A DNA stretch of 64,000 bases, taken from assembly GCA_942159475.1 (NCBI GenBank), contig OW804095.1, positions 90,285,740-90,349,739 of the forward strand. Direction: 5' to 3'. Under the pieces are notes generated by a model. That model had not been told where the DNA came from and did no database searches. It was given only the letters and a program-made list of their open reading frames with translations. Both the position numbers and the translations under genes were made by a program. Below, piece after piece: positions 11,195 through 21,456 of the stretch; position 1 is the first letter of the stretch; each line of letters begins with the position of its first letter. Source of the stretch: Sthenelais limicola. Taxonomy: Eukaryota; Annelida; Polychaeta; Phyllodocida; Sigalionidae.

Positions 11195-12360
11195 TTAACA
11201 TATTTGGCTGGCTTTTGAGTGGTAGAGGCCATCTGCATGGCCGCCACCACTGCAGCCTGTACATGTGCATAGCGGTGGGAACATTCTCTTGCGAAGTGTC
11301 CCTCCTCCCCACACTCATAACAGACATTTTTACCCCTAAACCTCTTCCCTCCTCCCTGCTTATTTTTTTCCGGTCCTGGATTATCATTTCCCTTCCCCTT
11401 CCCTTTCCCTGGGTGGTTTACTACCTGAGAACTGGCAATCGGGGGTGGGGGATAGGACGTGTTGAAATATGGGGGATACATAGGCAACATGGGTGTCTGA
11501 AAGGGGTACTGGGGTGCTGCACCTGATTGGGGAACGATCACTGTGGGGTTGGATGGTTTCCCCGTCTCCATCCTTTCTACTAATTTTGTAAGGTAATTCA
11601 CCTTTGACTCCAAATCAGCTATTAGCTTCCAATCTGAAGCATCTGTAGGATTTGGCCCAGAAGGGGCCATTCTCTTAGGGAGGATAGCCCCAATTTCCAT
11701 TGGTTCATCCTTCCTATCCCCTCTGGTAGGTTGCCCTGCCAGAGCGAAGGTGTGAGCAGCAGCTGAGGCTTGTCTTATTGCCTCCGCCAGGGTATCAGGG
11801 CGAGCAGCAAATACGTCATGACGTATTTGCTCATCCCTGAGTCCCAACACAAAATTCCTGACCAACGTCTCTTGGACTATCTCGTGGTCCAGGTTATCCA
11901 CGCTGTAAGCCCTCTGAGACGCCAGCTGGAACTTGCGTCCGTATTGCTTCGCATCCTCATATGGGAGCTGATAGAGATCGGTGAGCCTTGCTCGCAGCTG
12001 CTGTTCCTCCTCTTCATTCATGAAGAGGCGGAAAATCTCAGCCCTCGCCAGATCCCATGTCCTATTGGCCGGTACCTGTAGGAATCCTGCCACGCACCTC
12101 GCTAGAGGCCCGCTGGCAAGAGTTCCCAAAAGCTCTAGAGTGAGCGTATCATTCGCTACACAATAGGCCTTTGCCCTGCTTATCCCATCTAGCCACTCTC
12201 TCAAAGTGTCCTTATTGGACCCATCATTTACTCCTAGCATGGCGCCATGGCGTTCCATGCGCCTTCTGACCTCTTTGATAGCCGCAAACCTGGCCCTCCT
12301 TTGACCCTCGTCAAGCATGGCCAAGTCCGCGGCATTGAGATCCCAATTGATGTCCGCCAT
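11182..12360 (-). CDS. gag: Gag polyprotein
   Basis: This intact 392-codon frame starts at the first ATG after the leader. Residues 1-220 are helical and charged, like the retrotransposon gag (capsid) domain, with the pattern of aromatic and leucine residues around 60-190 typical of Ty3 elements. Residues 220-340 form a proline- and glycine-rich linker. Residues 347-360 make a CX2CX4HX4C zinc knuckle (C347, C350, H355, C360) for RNA binding. It encodes the structural protein that packages element RNA in virus-like particles. The stop TAG at 11184-11182 overlaps the start of the protease frame by only 13 bases, in the -1 frame, suggesting programmed -1 frameshifting. Confidence 0.9.
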   Translation of the reverse strand: MADINWDLNAADLAMLDEGQRRARFAAIKEVRRRMERHGAMLGVNDGSNKDTLREWLDGISRAKAYCVANDTLTLELLGTLASGPLARCVAGFLQVPANRTWDLARAEIFRLFMNEEEEQQLRARLTDLYQLPYEDAKQYGRKFQLASQRAYSVDNLDHEIVQETLVRNFVLGLRDEQIRHDVFAARPDTLAEAIRQASAAAHTFALAGQPTRGDRKDEPMEIGAILPKRMAPSGPNPTDASDWKLIADLESKVNYLTKLVERMETGKPSNPTVIVPQSGAAPQYPFQTPMLPMYPPYFNTSYPPPPIASSQVVNHPGKGKGKGNDNPGPEKNKQGGGKRFRGKNVCYECGEEGHFARECSHRYAHVQAAVVAAMQMASTTQKPAKYVNQGE

Positions 12361-12700
12361 GTTTTACACTTTGTTGAGAGAGAGAGAGTAAAGAAAAAAA
12401 AAAAAAAACTAGATGGCACAAGGTACAGAGTTATAACCAACAGAACCCAGAACCTAGCAAAGTTTTTACCCCAAACATTGCTCACCCACTCTCCTTGTAT
12501 TATGAGTGTTTGAGTGTGATCATTCTCCCAACCCTATACAGCGGCCCAGATCCACCCTCCACACATCCCATAAGTATAATTTATAAGCTCAATCAGAGTT
12601 TTAGAGTTCCACTCACCTACTCTTCCAGCTCATCTTGCCTCTCCTAGGCTATGTCTCACTTCCAGTCAGAAGATTGGGTTGTTGCTCAACTTAGCAACAA
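12361..12700 (-). other. Leader between primer-binding site and gag
   Basis: About 340 bases of untranslated leader. It includes a run of A on the plus strand near 12394-12408 next to an AGAGAGAG tract. No open frame in it looks real. Confidence 0.5.
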
Positions 12701-12720
12701 GTCCCAGAAGTGGTTCGCCA
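12701..12720 (-). other. Primer-binding site for a tRNA
   Basis: One base inside the 5' LTR, the minus strand begins TGGCGAACCACTTCTGGGAC. TGG is complementary to the CCA end of a tRNA, and the next bases would pair with an acceptor 3' strand GTGGTTC plus discriminator G. I cannot name the tRNA safely; comparison with host tRNA 3' ends would settle it. Confidence 0.6.
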
Positions 12721-12721
12721 G

Positions 12722-13292
12722 TGTAAAGAAGTCTAAGGGTTTTTAGCCCATAGGTTCAGTAAGATGAAGAAAGTGAGACAAGAAGTCCGAGGTTGTAGTT
12801 CGTCTGGATTCGGCCTAGGCGGTGGTGACTCAGCGAGTACCTAGGTCCGAGTATTCACTTTATTTTATACTCCAAAATCATACAATCAAACCCAGGAAAT
12901 ATTCCACTGGCTCTTCCCCTTCCCTCTAATTGGTTGAGGGAGAGAGGATCTTCCTTGCCCACACGCCGACCTCTGCTCCCCCGGCAGAGACCATAAATGG
13001 AGTGCATGCAAGTTGGATCCCTCTCCTCAGCCTTCCCCCTCCCACCCCTTACTCATAGATCCCAGGGCTCGTGCCGGCCCTCCCCCCCCCCCCTCCCTCT
13101 TAGCCCTTCCCCCCCTCTTGATAAACCCAGAGCAGTGTATAAGTAATTAGGTCGGGCTGGGGGAGGTGGGGTGAGCCCTGAGTGGCTCATCTCCCCCTCC
13201 CTCCTGGCCAGGCCATGTGTGGCGTGCATGCCCCGACCATGATCAGGGCTAAATAGGTCGGATCTTGGGTCTAAAGATTTCAGTTCTTTACA
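12722..13292 (-). repeat. 5' LTR of the Ty3-type element
   Basis: This 571-bp repeat is nearly identical to 3988-4570. As the element is transcribed leftward, this copy holds the active promoter. TSD candidates are the AT bases on either side (ATAT before 3988 and after 13292). They are low-complexity, so the duplication length (4 or 6 bp) is uncertain. Confidence 0.93.
12858..12869 (-). promoter_or_regulatory. TATA box in 5' LTR
   Basis: Read leftward, the sequence is TATAAAATAAAG. It sits about 423 bases from the upstream end of the LTR, leaving roughly 110-130 bases for R and U5, a sensible layout. The same word lies at the same offset in the 3' LTR (4124-4135) and also in the diverged solo LTR near 46326, which supports function by conservation. 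Confidence 0.55.
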
Positions 13293-13896
13293 ATATATAT
13301 ATTTAGTTGGAGAATACTTTATTTAATAATATTGTCATTGTTCTTTATCCTTCCATATTCCTTTATACCTCCCCTGTGCACGACGGATATTGTTAAATTC
13401 CCTTAATAAAAGCCAGTCAGAGAAAGCTTAAGGTCCGATTCATATCATCATTACATAATCTAATAATTACATAATATATATAACACTTACACATGTACCA
13501 AATCTCAAGATCAAGTATTAAATATATATATCTAGTACTTCGAATGAAATAAAGAAATGAAATGAAGAGTAATGAAATGAAGAAGGTTATCTGTCATAAT
13601 CACTACAATACTTTAAGGTCGAGGTGAGATGGGTGGTACATTATTACCAGTACTTGACATTCGTGGGAAAATTATTAACATAAATACACAAATAAACGAA
13701 TGAGTATTTCATGAATCATTATCATGTCATGAGGTTTTTTGCATAACTCTGACATGTATTATATACAACCTATTATACATGTTTTCCATCAGGTGAGAAA
13801 ACTGTTATGACGAAATAGAGGGGGGGGGGGGGAGAGTACATGGCGCGGCAGGGTAGGGGAAAGGGAAAGGGGGAGGGCGAAGAGGGCACAGAAAAT

Positions 13897-14297
13897 CCTA
13901 TAGAGTGTATTTTATAGCTACTTTTCCAACGATTGGAAATAGAGGTAGAAATAATTGCGCAATAATCATATAAAATTAGGAAAGTCGAATGGATATGTTG
14001 GGGTATTTAATACAATTTAAATTGTGTAAAAAGCTTAAATAGTTTTTGAGTAATGACCAGAAGTATTCGGACATAATTTTAGACATAATGTCGGCGAATA
14101 GCTCATCCTATAGAGTATATTTTATAGCTTCTTTTCCAACGATTGGAAATAGAGGTAGAAATAATTGCGCAATAATCATATAAAATTAGGAAAGTCGAAT
14201 AGATATGTTGGGGTATTTAATACAATTTAAATTGTGTAAAAAGCTTAAATAGTTTTTGAGTAATGAGCAGAAGTATTCGGACATAATTTTAGACATC
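13897..14297 (+). repeat. Tandem duplication, 210-bp period
   Basis: CCTATAGAGTGTATTTTATA at about 13897 recurs at about 14107 (CCTATAGAGTATATTTTATA). The two units stay nearly identical through TTCCAACGATTGGAAATAGA and AAGTATTCGGACATAATTTT. The second unit stops at about 14297, where family X begins. Very few differences are visible, so the duplication is recent. No coding content. Confidence 0.8.
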
Positions 14298-16615
14298 AGT
14301 TGACCGGTCATCGGAGCCCCGGTAATTTAAGCCCCGGTCCGGTACCGGTCCGGTACCCTATGCACACACCGATTCTGCTTCACAGCTTTTTAGCCTTATG
14401 TAAAGTGTATGCCCCAGTGCGACCCGCAAATAAAAAGCAGTCCACTCACTGGTCAAGCTACAAGCTTTCCTAGAGTGGCATAGTGCGCGACTGCATACTG
14501 TACACACTCTCAATCACCATATATTTTAATTTGATAAGTAAATCTACATAAAGGCATATATGGCCAATGTACCAATATATCTTGGATATTCATGCAATAA
14601 AGACTATTTAGAACTGTAAATTACAATCTTACAATCTTCCCAGTTCCCAGCGCTTCCTTAACAGTGCATGAAAACGCACCACAAAACTACTCTCAAGCAT
14701 CTAGGCTACCTTAAGCTTTTTACCCCTCTCCCACACCCTCCCCAAAGGTGTAATAACATTTGTTGGGTGAACGGGTAAGAGTTAACCGCCAGTTTATGGC
14801 CTCTAGATCAGCGGCAAATGCAGATAAAAAGAAACTGAAAAAAGGCTCTTGAAGCTCTCTTCACGGCCTTTTCGAACGGCACCAGGGCGGATGGGATCGG
14901 CCCAGTAGCCACGATTCCACGCGGGAGAGAAAAATGGTCAATTCACTTATTTTGCAACCGATCTAGCCACTTTCATATTTGTGGAAATACTCTGGCCCGA
15001 GGTGTACCTGACACTTCACTCACCTATAACTGGCATTTCACACTCACCTGTCGCTCATTACACCCCCCTCTCCCTCCCTGTATTCATAAACCCCTCTGCG
15101 CTAAACCAAACAGTGTCAATTGTGCAGTTAAAGCACTAGAGGGCGCTGCAGGCAAGCCTGTCATTATTACTAATTCTTCTACATGAAAAGCACAACCCAT
15201 GTAATATTTTGACATAATATGCACTATTGGAATCAACCATTATTTATCTTGAATTGTTTTCGGTGATATTCTTCTATATTCTGTCTGTGTAATCAGTTGT
15301 GGGCAATTGTAGAGGATGTGTAATCAAAACACCCCCAACCATTTACATATGTATATGAGATGTGTTTCAGGAAAATGAGTCATAAGTCGCAAAAAATGGA
15401 TTTTGAGATATCACCATATTTGAAAAGATGAGATCAAGTCGATTCCAATGATATTAAACAGTCTAATAATCTAATAAATATTTCTAGATTTTAAGTTTGA
15501 TATTTTCGATTTTGAAAAAAAAAATTTCCAATATTTCTGGGGGTCAGAAAACAGTAAAGTAACTAAATGTAGTCCATATGAGGACCTTCAAAACGAAAGG
15601 ATATATTACATAGATTGTCCTGATATTTAATACATCGATTGATATAGCTATAAGTGATAAACCTCCCAAAAATTAGAACATTCCAATAATGAGATCCTGT
15701 GAAAAAAACACTTTGAAAAATATCAATTTTGCGACTTATGACTCATTTTCCTGAAACACATCACATATGTAGTGTAACCCCAATGGGTCTGCCAACTCTA
15801 CAACCCATAACCACACAGAGGGAAAATGATGGACACCTACGCTCATGTGGACACTGTTTGTGGCAAAATGATGAAGAGATGGACGTCTTTCTGATGATGC
15901 TCTATTGGTGGTTATTGTCAATTATTGGGTTCCTCAGCAACTCTAATTGGATAATCGTTTCATCTGAATGTTCATTAAAAACTATTCATAACTTTATAAA
16001 TTCACTTCATAAATTTACCCTAATATGAGCTAAATATCATGCATATAAATGAGCATTTTGATGCGCATATAATATACTGTATTGAATAAGATTGCTATAT
16101 ATAGCTTCATTGTACACATTTTACTATTATTACTGTGTTTTGAGGCGCTACACAGTAGTGCCTCCTGACCCACTACACTGCAGCCTATGAAACAGTGCGT
16201 CAAGTGTTTATAAAACAACTTGTGGGGAGGTGCATTTTGACGCGCAACCTGTTGTGCATTAAAATCCGGCACCCCAGTGCCAATGTGTCCATAGGGTACC
16301 GGTCCGGTACCGCTCCCGACCCGAGGTTGACCCGGTATCGGAATACCGAGAAGTATACTACCCATTCCGGTCTTCCATAGAATAGGTCACCGACATTTTC
16401 GGAAAATTACCGACACAGGAAATTGGGGAACAATGACCCGAACTTTGAGAAAAATAATCGGCCGACTATTTATAAGCTCGGAAAATTAATCGCAAAAATT
16501 TCCGCTCATTTTACCGACATTGCAAATATCGCTATGTTAATTCTATGGGGTTTACCGATATTGTCGGCGACAAAGCGGTACTTTCAAACCGCTTTCCATA
16601 GTAATACTTATTTGA
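14298..16615 (-). repeat. Dispersed repeat family X, copy B
   Basis: The left edge is dense in CCGGTCC and GGTACCGG words and includes GGTACCCTATG. The right part at about 16290 carries the complementary CATAGGGTACCGG, giving an inverted-repeat architecture about 2 kb apart. From 16615 leftward the sequence matches the start of copy A at 2188 (TATGGAAAGCGG, GAAAGTACCG). A small MITE (15359-15762) is nested within. The AT-rich centre has no credible gene. Probably a non-autonomous DNA transposon. Confidence 0.5.
15359..15762. mobile_element. MITE with perfect 36-bp TIRs
   Basis: The 36 bases 15359-15394, beginning GATGTGTTTCAGGAAAATGA, are the exact reverse complement of 15727-15762. The total length is 404 bp with an AT-rich, non-coding core. 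CATATG lies near both outer edges (15346-15351 and 15764-15769). Similar words (ACTCATTTTCCNGTGACACA) occur at 54302-54322, inside another TIR element. This is a non-autonomous DNA element; the superfamily was not identified. Confidence 0.8.
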
Positions 16616-17461
16616 GATTATTTCTTTTGGTATTTTTGAATCCAGGGGAGAACAATAATCTAAGGGGAAGTATTCTATATTGTTTTTTTTTATATATTTT
16701 TTCAATCATGAGGCCAAGAAATACTAATTTTCAAATATTTTTAAATATTATAGAAGTATGATTTAATTGGAAGCCCCCTCTGCACCATAGCGGGGGTCCA
16801 TATTATTTTTGGAACATTTTTGGAAATTACTTATAACTTTGTTTATGATAAGTACATCCGTTGTATTCATTGAAAAATCTCCAACTAATTCCTCCTACCT
16901 CAATAGTGGGGTTAATGATACTAAGAAAAGTGGGTGGGAATACTTATTTCGCCGTAGCGGGGTCATTGAAAATGCTGACATAATTTGATATTAATATTTA
17001 ACGAAAGACGTCGTATCTAATGTCCCTCTATCACACATTTTAAAAATATTCTTAACATTTTTATTTTGACTGAGCAGAGATGCCACTCACGCACTTTTAA
17101 AAGGTCGGCAATATCAAATGAATAGTGAACCAACAGCACTGCAAGCGCAGAACGGTCTCCATTGTAAATGTTAATCGCAACCCTTGCGGTAGAGTCCTAA
17201 TCACATCGCAGAGGTGCTTCAAACGCAGAAAATATTCAACATGCTGAAACATTTCTGTGACAGTCGCAGCAGACGAATGTCACACTTTTAGCCGCAATTC
17301 AACCGCAACCCAACCGCAAATACAACCACAGAACAGGTCTCCACTGCTATGGTTGGTCCGCACATGGAGCAACGCATCAGTTTGCTAATCGGGTCAGATG
17401 AAGTATTCTTATAGTTCTTTTAGTTTTCTCCATTGTGATGTGTTGTGTTTGAGAGATCCAT
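16616..17461. other. Unique AT-rich DNA, no gene seen
   Basis: No credible open frame. The phrase AACCGCAA recurs loosely at 17170-17330 (for example CAACCGCAACC), a weak cytosine/adenine-rich pattern of no clear meaning. Confidence 0.4.
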
Positions 17462-17464
17462 TAT

Positions 17465-17990
17465 TCAAGTACTAGCAAAGTTCATAACCATAATAGCAAA
17501 GTACCCGTCCTCTGGACGGTCCCCCTCTCTCCCCACACTTCCCCTCTCCCTCTTTTCCCTCCCCCTCCTCTCTGACTTTCATACCTGTTTTTCTCTCCCA
17601 ACCCCATCTCCGATTCCCCCCCCCCTCCCACCCCTCTTCCTCATGCTCCACCTCCCCGCTTTCTCTCCTTCTCCTCTCTTCCCTTCCCCTACATCCTCTG
17701 TCTCCTCTCTTCTCCCCCTTTTCTTTCTCTCCCCCTCTCCTATTCCTACACCCTCTTCTTCACTCTCCCACTCCTCTGCATGTGGGACGGTCACCCTCTC
17801 TCCCCATACTTCCCCCTCTCCAAAGTTTGCCTCCCCCTCTTCACTGCCTTTCATACCTGTTTTTCTCTCCCAACTCTATGTCCGATTCCCCCCCCCCTCT
17901 TCCTCCCCTCTTCCTCCGCTCTTCCTCCCCTCTTCCTCATGTTCCCCCTCCCCGCTGTCTCTCCCTCCCCTCTCTCTCTTCCCAGAGCAT
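17465..17990 (-). repeat. Pyrimidine-rich repeat with Helitron-like terminus
   Basis: A long CT-rich tract begins with CCCGTCC-TCT-GGACGG, a short hairpin, at about 17506. It is the reverse complement of the purine tract at 42960-43320, sharing phrases such as CATACCTGTTTTTCTCTCCC and CCCCTACATC. Internally it repeats itself once with a period of about 270 bp (CATACCTGTTTTTCTCTCCC at about 17581 and again at about 17850). CTAG lies just outside, at about 17469 read as the complement. A hairpin followed by CTRR is the Helitron 3' signature. The long proline/serine frames over it are composition artefacts. Confidence 0.5.
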
Positions 17991-18300
17991 GAAATTAACT
18001 TTTTTTCTTTATAAGAGATTTACCCGCCCAACACAGAAATTTAACCCGCCCACAAATTACCCTAAATTAAAGAAGTTTAAATTATGAAATATCATTCTTT
18101 CGTTTGATAGAGTTTTTGTCTCAATCTAAGTTAATGTCTAACAGATGATCGAGTTCCATAGATGCAGAGCTATTATATACATTATATACAGTTATATATT
18201 ATATACAACTCTCTGATAAATGTAACAGATGAGGGAGAAAGAGAGGGGGCGGGGGAGGAGAGTGGGAAGAAATTTACCCGCCCACGAATAACTTCTCAAT
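17991..18300 (+). repeat. Repeat containing ACCCGCCCACA motifs
   Basis: GAAATTAACTTTTTTTCTTT followed by GAGATTTACCCGCCCA and CAGAAATTTAACCCGCCCAC matches 51279-51370 in the same orientation. A second purine-rich stretch and AAATTTACCCGCCCACGAAT follow at about 18230-18290. It appears to be the other part of the Helitron-like family next to the pyrimidine tract. Confidence 0.45.
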
Positions 18301-18573
18301 GAAATCCTCAACAGGCACTGTATTTGCACCCCCCACCCCCACCCCCATCACTTGGGAATACATAGCAACATCTCTGCTGTAGAGTGGGCACTGGTGGACA
18401 TTCCCCAACCCCTACAGTTGATACTGCTTTAGTCCATTTTGGGTCAGATTTTGCGTGCAATTATGGTAGTACAGACTGCGTTGGTCTAGTGGCACCACCT
18501 GATGTGTTCCATCACGGACTAAAATCAATAAACAACTCAGATTGTAGCGTGAGAACAGTCTGTAGGGGGTCTT

Positions 18574-19630
18574 ACTAAAAGACGCACAGCACCGAAAACC
18601 CACGTCCGCATAGCATCCGCACAGCACCGTCGCTACTTGTGCGACTAATATTAGACGCACCCCTTTGCTATTTTGTACATGAAATATTCTTCTGATCACC
18701 ATGATATTTGAGGATACAAATCATCGAATACGGATCTAAAAATTCTGTAAATATGGGTTTTATAACTGGAATAGTTTTACTGTAAATAGCTGTCAAAGTT
18801 TGTGATATTTAGATCAATATACTATCATTAAATCAATGCTGGCGAGAATGGACAACGCTATTAAATACTCTGAATAAAAGGAGAATCAAAGCAATGTCTT
18901 ATAACACATATACATAACACATAACACATATATACATATATGTATGTATATATGTGTCCATATAGCTTTAGGTATCTGGATATATAAATAGCGAGGGTAA
19001 CACGTGACCAGCTGAACACAACAAGCCCAAGCAGTTTGAATAATAGACAGTTGCTGCTAACGATCGAACAAGAGAACATAAAATTGTATGCTTATACAAC
19101 AATTCTATCCATCAATAGAGATATGACACTTAGACTTTGATATTTTGTTTCCACATGTATAGGGCCCTTGTCAACATTTCATGAGAAGTGCCCATATGTG
19201 CCTTTCTTTGTATAAATGTATTAAAAACGGGTTCCCGTCTTCTGGTATGTTACTACAGTGATCATTTTCTTAACTGAATTTGTATTACATGTATATATAC
19301 AATAAGGCATTGCATCTATTCTAATTCTATTCAGAATATTTAAGAATTATTTAAGAATTATAAGTGACTAAATTACAGAAAATTAATTTAAACATCATGA
19401 AATGTTTGCAACTTCGAGAGTTAATTACAGTAAAACTATTCAAATATTCATTCCCATATTTACTGGCTTTTGAGTTCCACCCTTCATCATTAATATCCTA
19501 AAATTTCCTGGTTATAAATTGAATATTTCTTGAGAAAAACTGTGAAATATAAGTCGCACAAGTAGCGATGGTGCTGTGCGGGTGCTGTGCGGATGCTGTG
19601 CGGGCTTTTCGGTGCTGTGCGTCTTTTAGT
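18574..19630. mobile_element. Non-autonomous TIR DNA element with GCACAGCACC repeats
   Basis: ACTAAAAGACGCACAGCACC at 18574 is the reverse complement of the sequence ending at 19630. The arms continue inward for about 75 bp, to TCGCTACTTGTGCGACT, with small differences in the number of GCACAGCACC subrepeats. The centre is AT-rich without a credible gene. Length 1,057 bp. I see no clear target duplication. Confidence 0.75.
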
Positions 19631-19635
19631 CATAC

Positions 19636-19702
19636 CGGTCTGTAGGCTCAGTGACGTCCCTCGGCCTACGGCCTTGGGACGTCCCTCGGCCTACAGACTG
19701 AT
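19636..19702. repeat. GC-rich imperfect palindrome
   Basis: TCTGTAGGC at the left and GCCTACAGA at the right flank two copies of GACGTCCCTCGGCCTAC. The segment folds on itself. It lies against the right end of the preceding TIR element; AGTCTGTAGG also precedes that element's left end at about 18558. Confidence 0.5.
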
Positions 19703-21456
19703 CTCACGCAAAAATCCTTGGTTGTTTATTGCTATAGTAAACTAACGGAAATCTCTGACTGGGTATAGGGGAATGTTTTCTCAGACATTCCCCTACCATT
19801 CCCCTACCTACCCGGGGGTGGAGGGGTGGGTGGGGGTTTCACTTGACTATGTTGCACTCATTGAAATAGCAATGCGACGAAAAGTTTTCACTGTTTTTAG
19901 ATCTCTCTAATAGTTCTTTAGTTCTGACCGCTGAATAGCCATATAGTATAAACTAACTCCATGATACATCTATATATTGTGCAGCGAGACCTCAATTAGG
20001 TGGCGGGGGTTGCATGACCACCTGATGGGAAGAACATTTTTTTAAGGTTTCTCCCGCAAAAGGTGGTACAAGTGCCAAAGGTGCTTGTACTAGGAATATA
20101 GATTCCACATTTGCCTGGTTTATTTTGGCGTCAGCGCTCCTCGAATTTAAATGGAATTCATCTCTGCATCCTGCCACCTGAATTTCAGACACACTTGCAT
20201 ACATATCGCAGGGATTTTACCCTCCGACAAAGTAATAAAAAACGCTATTTCTACTCAAAATACATTGCCAAGTTGTCAACGCTGATATTGTAATGATGTA
20301 CATCATAACGTCTTGTAAATTATGCAACATTAATAATGCACATTGATAAATGGAGGACAACACTTTTTTCTGCGCAGAGTGGGTAGAGGAGGGCATGGGG
20401 ATTGATTGTGGGGGAGGGGGAGGGGTCCTTTTGGTTTGGTGTAGGCCTATAATCTAGTATAATGGACTAAGGTGATTCAAGGGAAATCATTGTTTCCTTG
20501 GTCACAGCCACAGTTTCTTGTTAATAAAGGTGCCCACATGGTCGCACCTTTAGAGCCACACCCATGTGTTTATTCATTGTTTATATTGGAGAAGAGTGCA
20601 ACTAAATGTATAGGATCAAATTATTCTATATATGGTAACCAGAAACTTTGGGACAATGCTGGGGCAATAGAAAAAGAGAATATTTATTTCCCCAATGCAA
20701 CGTTTAAGGGCGTCATTCACTTCCTGTCCTGGAAGTGATACAAAACAAGATTAATGGGTGGTTAGGTTATGAGGTTGTGGTCCTGAGTGAGGCGTGTCTA
20801 CGGCTTCCGGGAACTTGTTCTGGGAGCTGTAGACACATCCGAAGGAGCACAACAGAATGATATCTAATTGCTTTAGTTGCAGTTTGTTGTGATTTTACTG
20901 TCATTTAAAACAAATTATGAATGATTGCGAAGCAAAATGAACCAGTGGAAAGCCATGATTTTGCCGTTTTGAGCAGTACATTTTTATTTTTATTTTCCTT
21001 GATGTAAGCGATAGGCCGGAAGCGGACGTCCAACACTAGTAGGACTGGTCTGTATGCGTACAACTGTCCCCGACAGCTCAACAAACGGCGACCAGTGGAG
21101 TGGGAGAGTGGCGGCCATGGCACTTCCACGCCCTATTGCTGTGCTTGAACGTTTCTACGTGCACTTGGGGCTTGAAATGGACGTTTTTCACTTGGCCACC
21201 TGAGAAAAACATCCATTTCAACCACACATAGAAACGTATATCTGATATCATTCAATTGTGCATCTATGGTATGATCCTGTATACGGGTTCACTTTGTAAA
21301 TCTTCAGAATTCCGGCATTGTGTCTTGACGATGGATCACTGCAAGACACTTTGATTAAAATCTTTACTATAGCCAAGTTATAGATCCAAAAATAGGATCA
21401 AATTCACTTCAACTATGCACCCAGTATATATACTTGACATTTCAGATAACACTATT
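19703..21456. other. Intergenic DNA, no gene seen
   Basis: Nothing coding is convincing. A small hairpin around 20788-20830 has GTGTCTAC and GTAGACAC as arms. The rest is unremarkable mixed-composition sequence. Confidence 0.4.

Larger units (their letters stand above)
3988..13292 (-). mobile_element. Env-bearing Ty3-type LTR retrotransposon / endogenous retrovirus
   Basis: This is a 9.3-kb element on the minus strand. In its own direction it has a 5' LTR (13292-12722), a primer-binding site, gag, protease, reverse transcriptase, RNase H, integrase, a long proline-rich tail, env and a 3' LTR (4570-3988). LTR-to-LTR identity is very high, with only an 11-bp indel near 4147 and a 1-bp difference in a C run, so the insertion looks recent. 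LTR ends are TGTAAAGAA and TTCTTTACA, a perfect 9-bp terminal inverted repeat. RT before integrase places it in Ty3/gypsy. The env type resembles that of errantiviruses, where the fusion protein is related to baculovirus F. Four lesions are visible: a stop in protease, a one-base break in RT, a frame break in a homopolymer in env, and a stop in env. It is therefore not coding-competent as read. Confidence 0.93.

Noticed and set aside
14070..14297. CRISPR-like array
   Set aside because: Only two long units (210 bp) in tandem without spacers, in a eukaryotic context.
17445..18087. Long proline/serine-rich plus-strand frames
   Set aside because: They arise from a CT-rich repeat with no stop codons in several frames; the same tract occurs inverted at 42960-43320.
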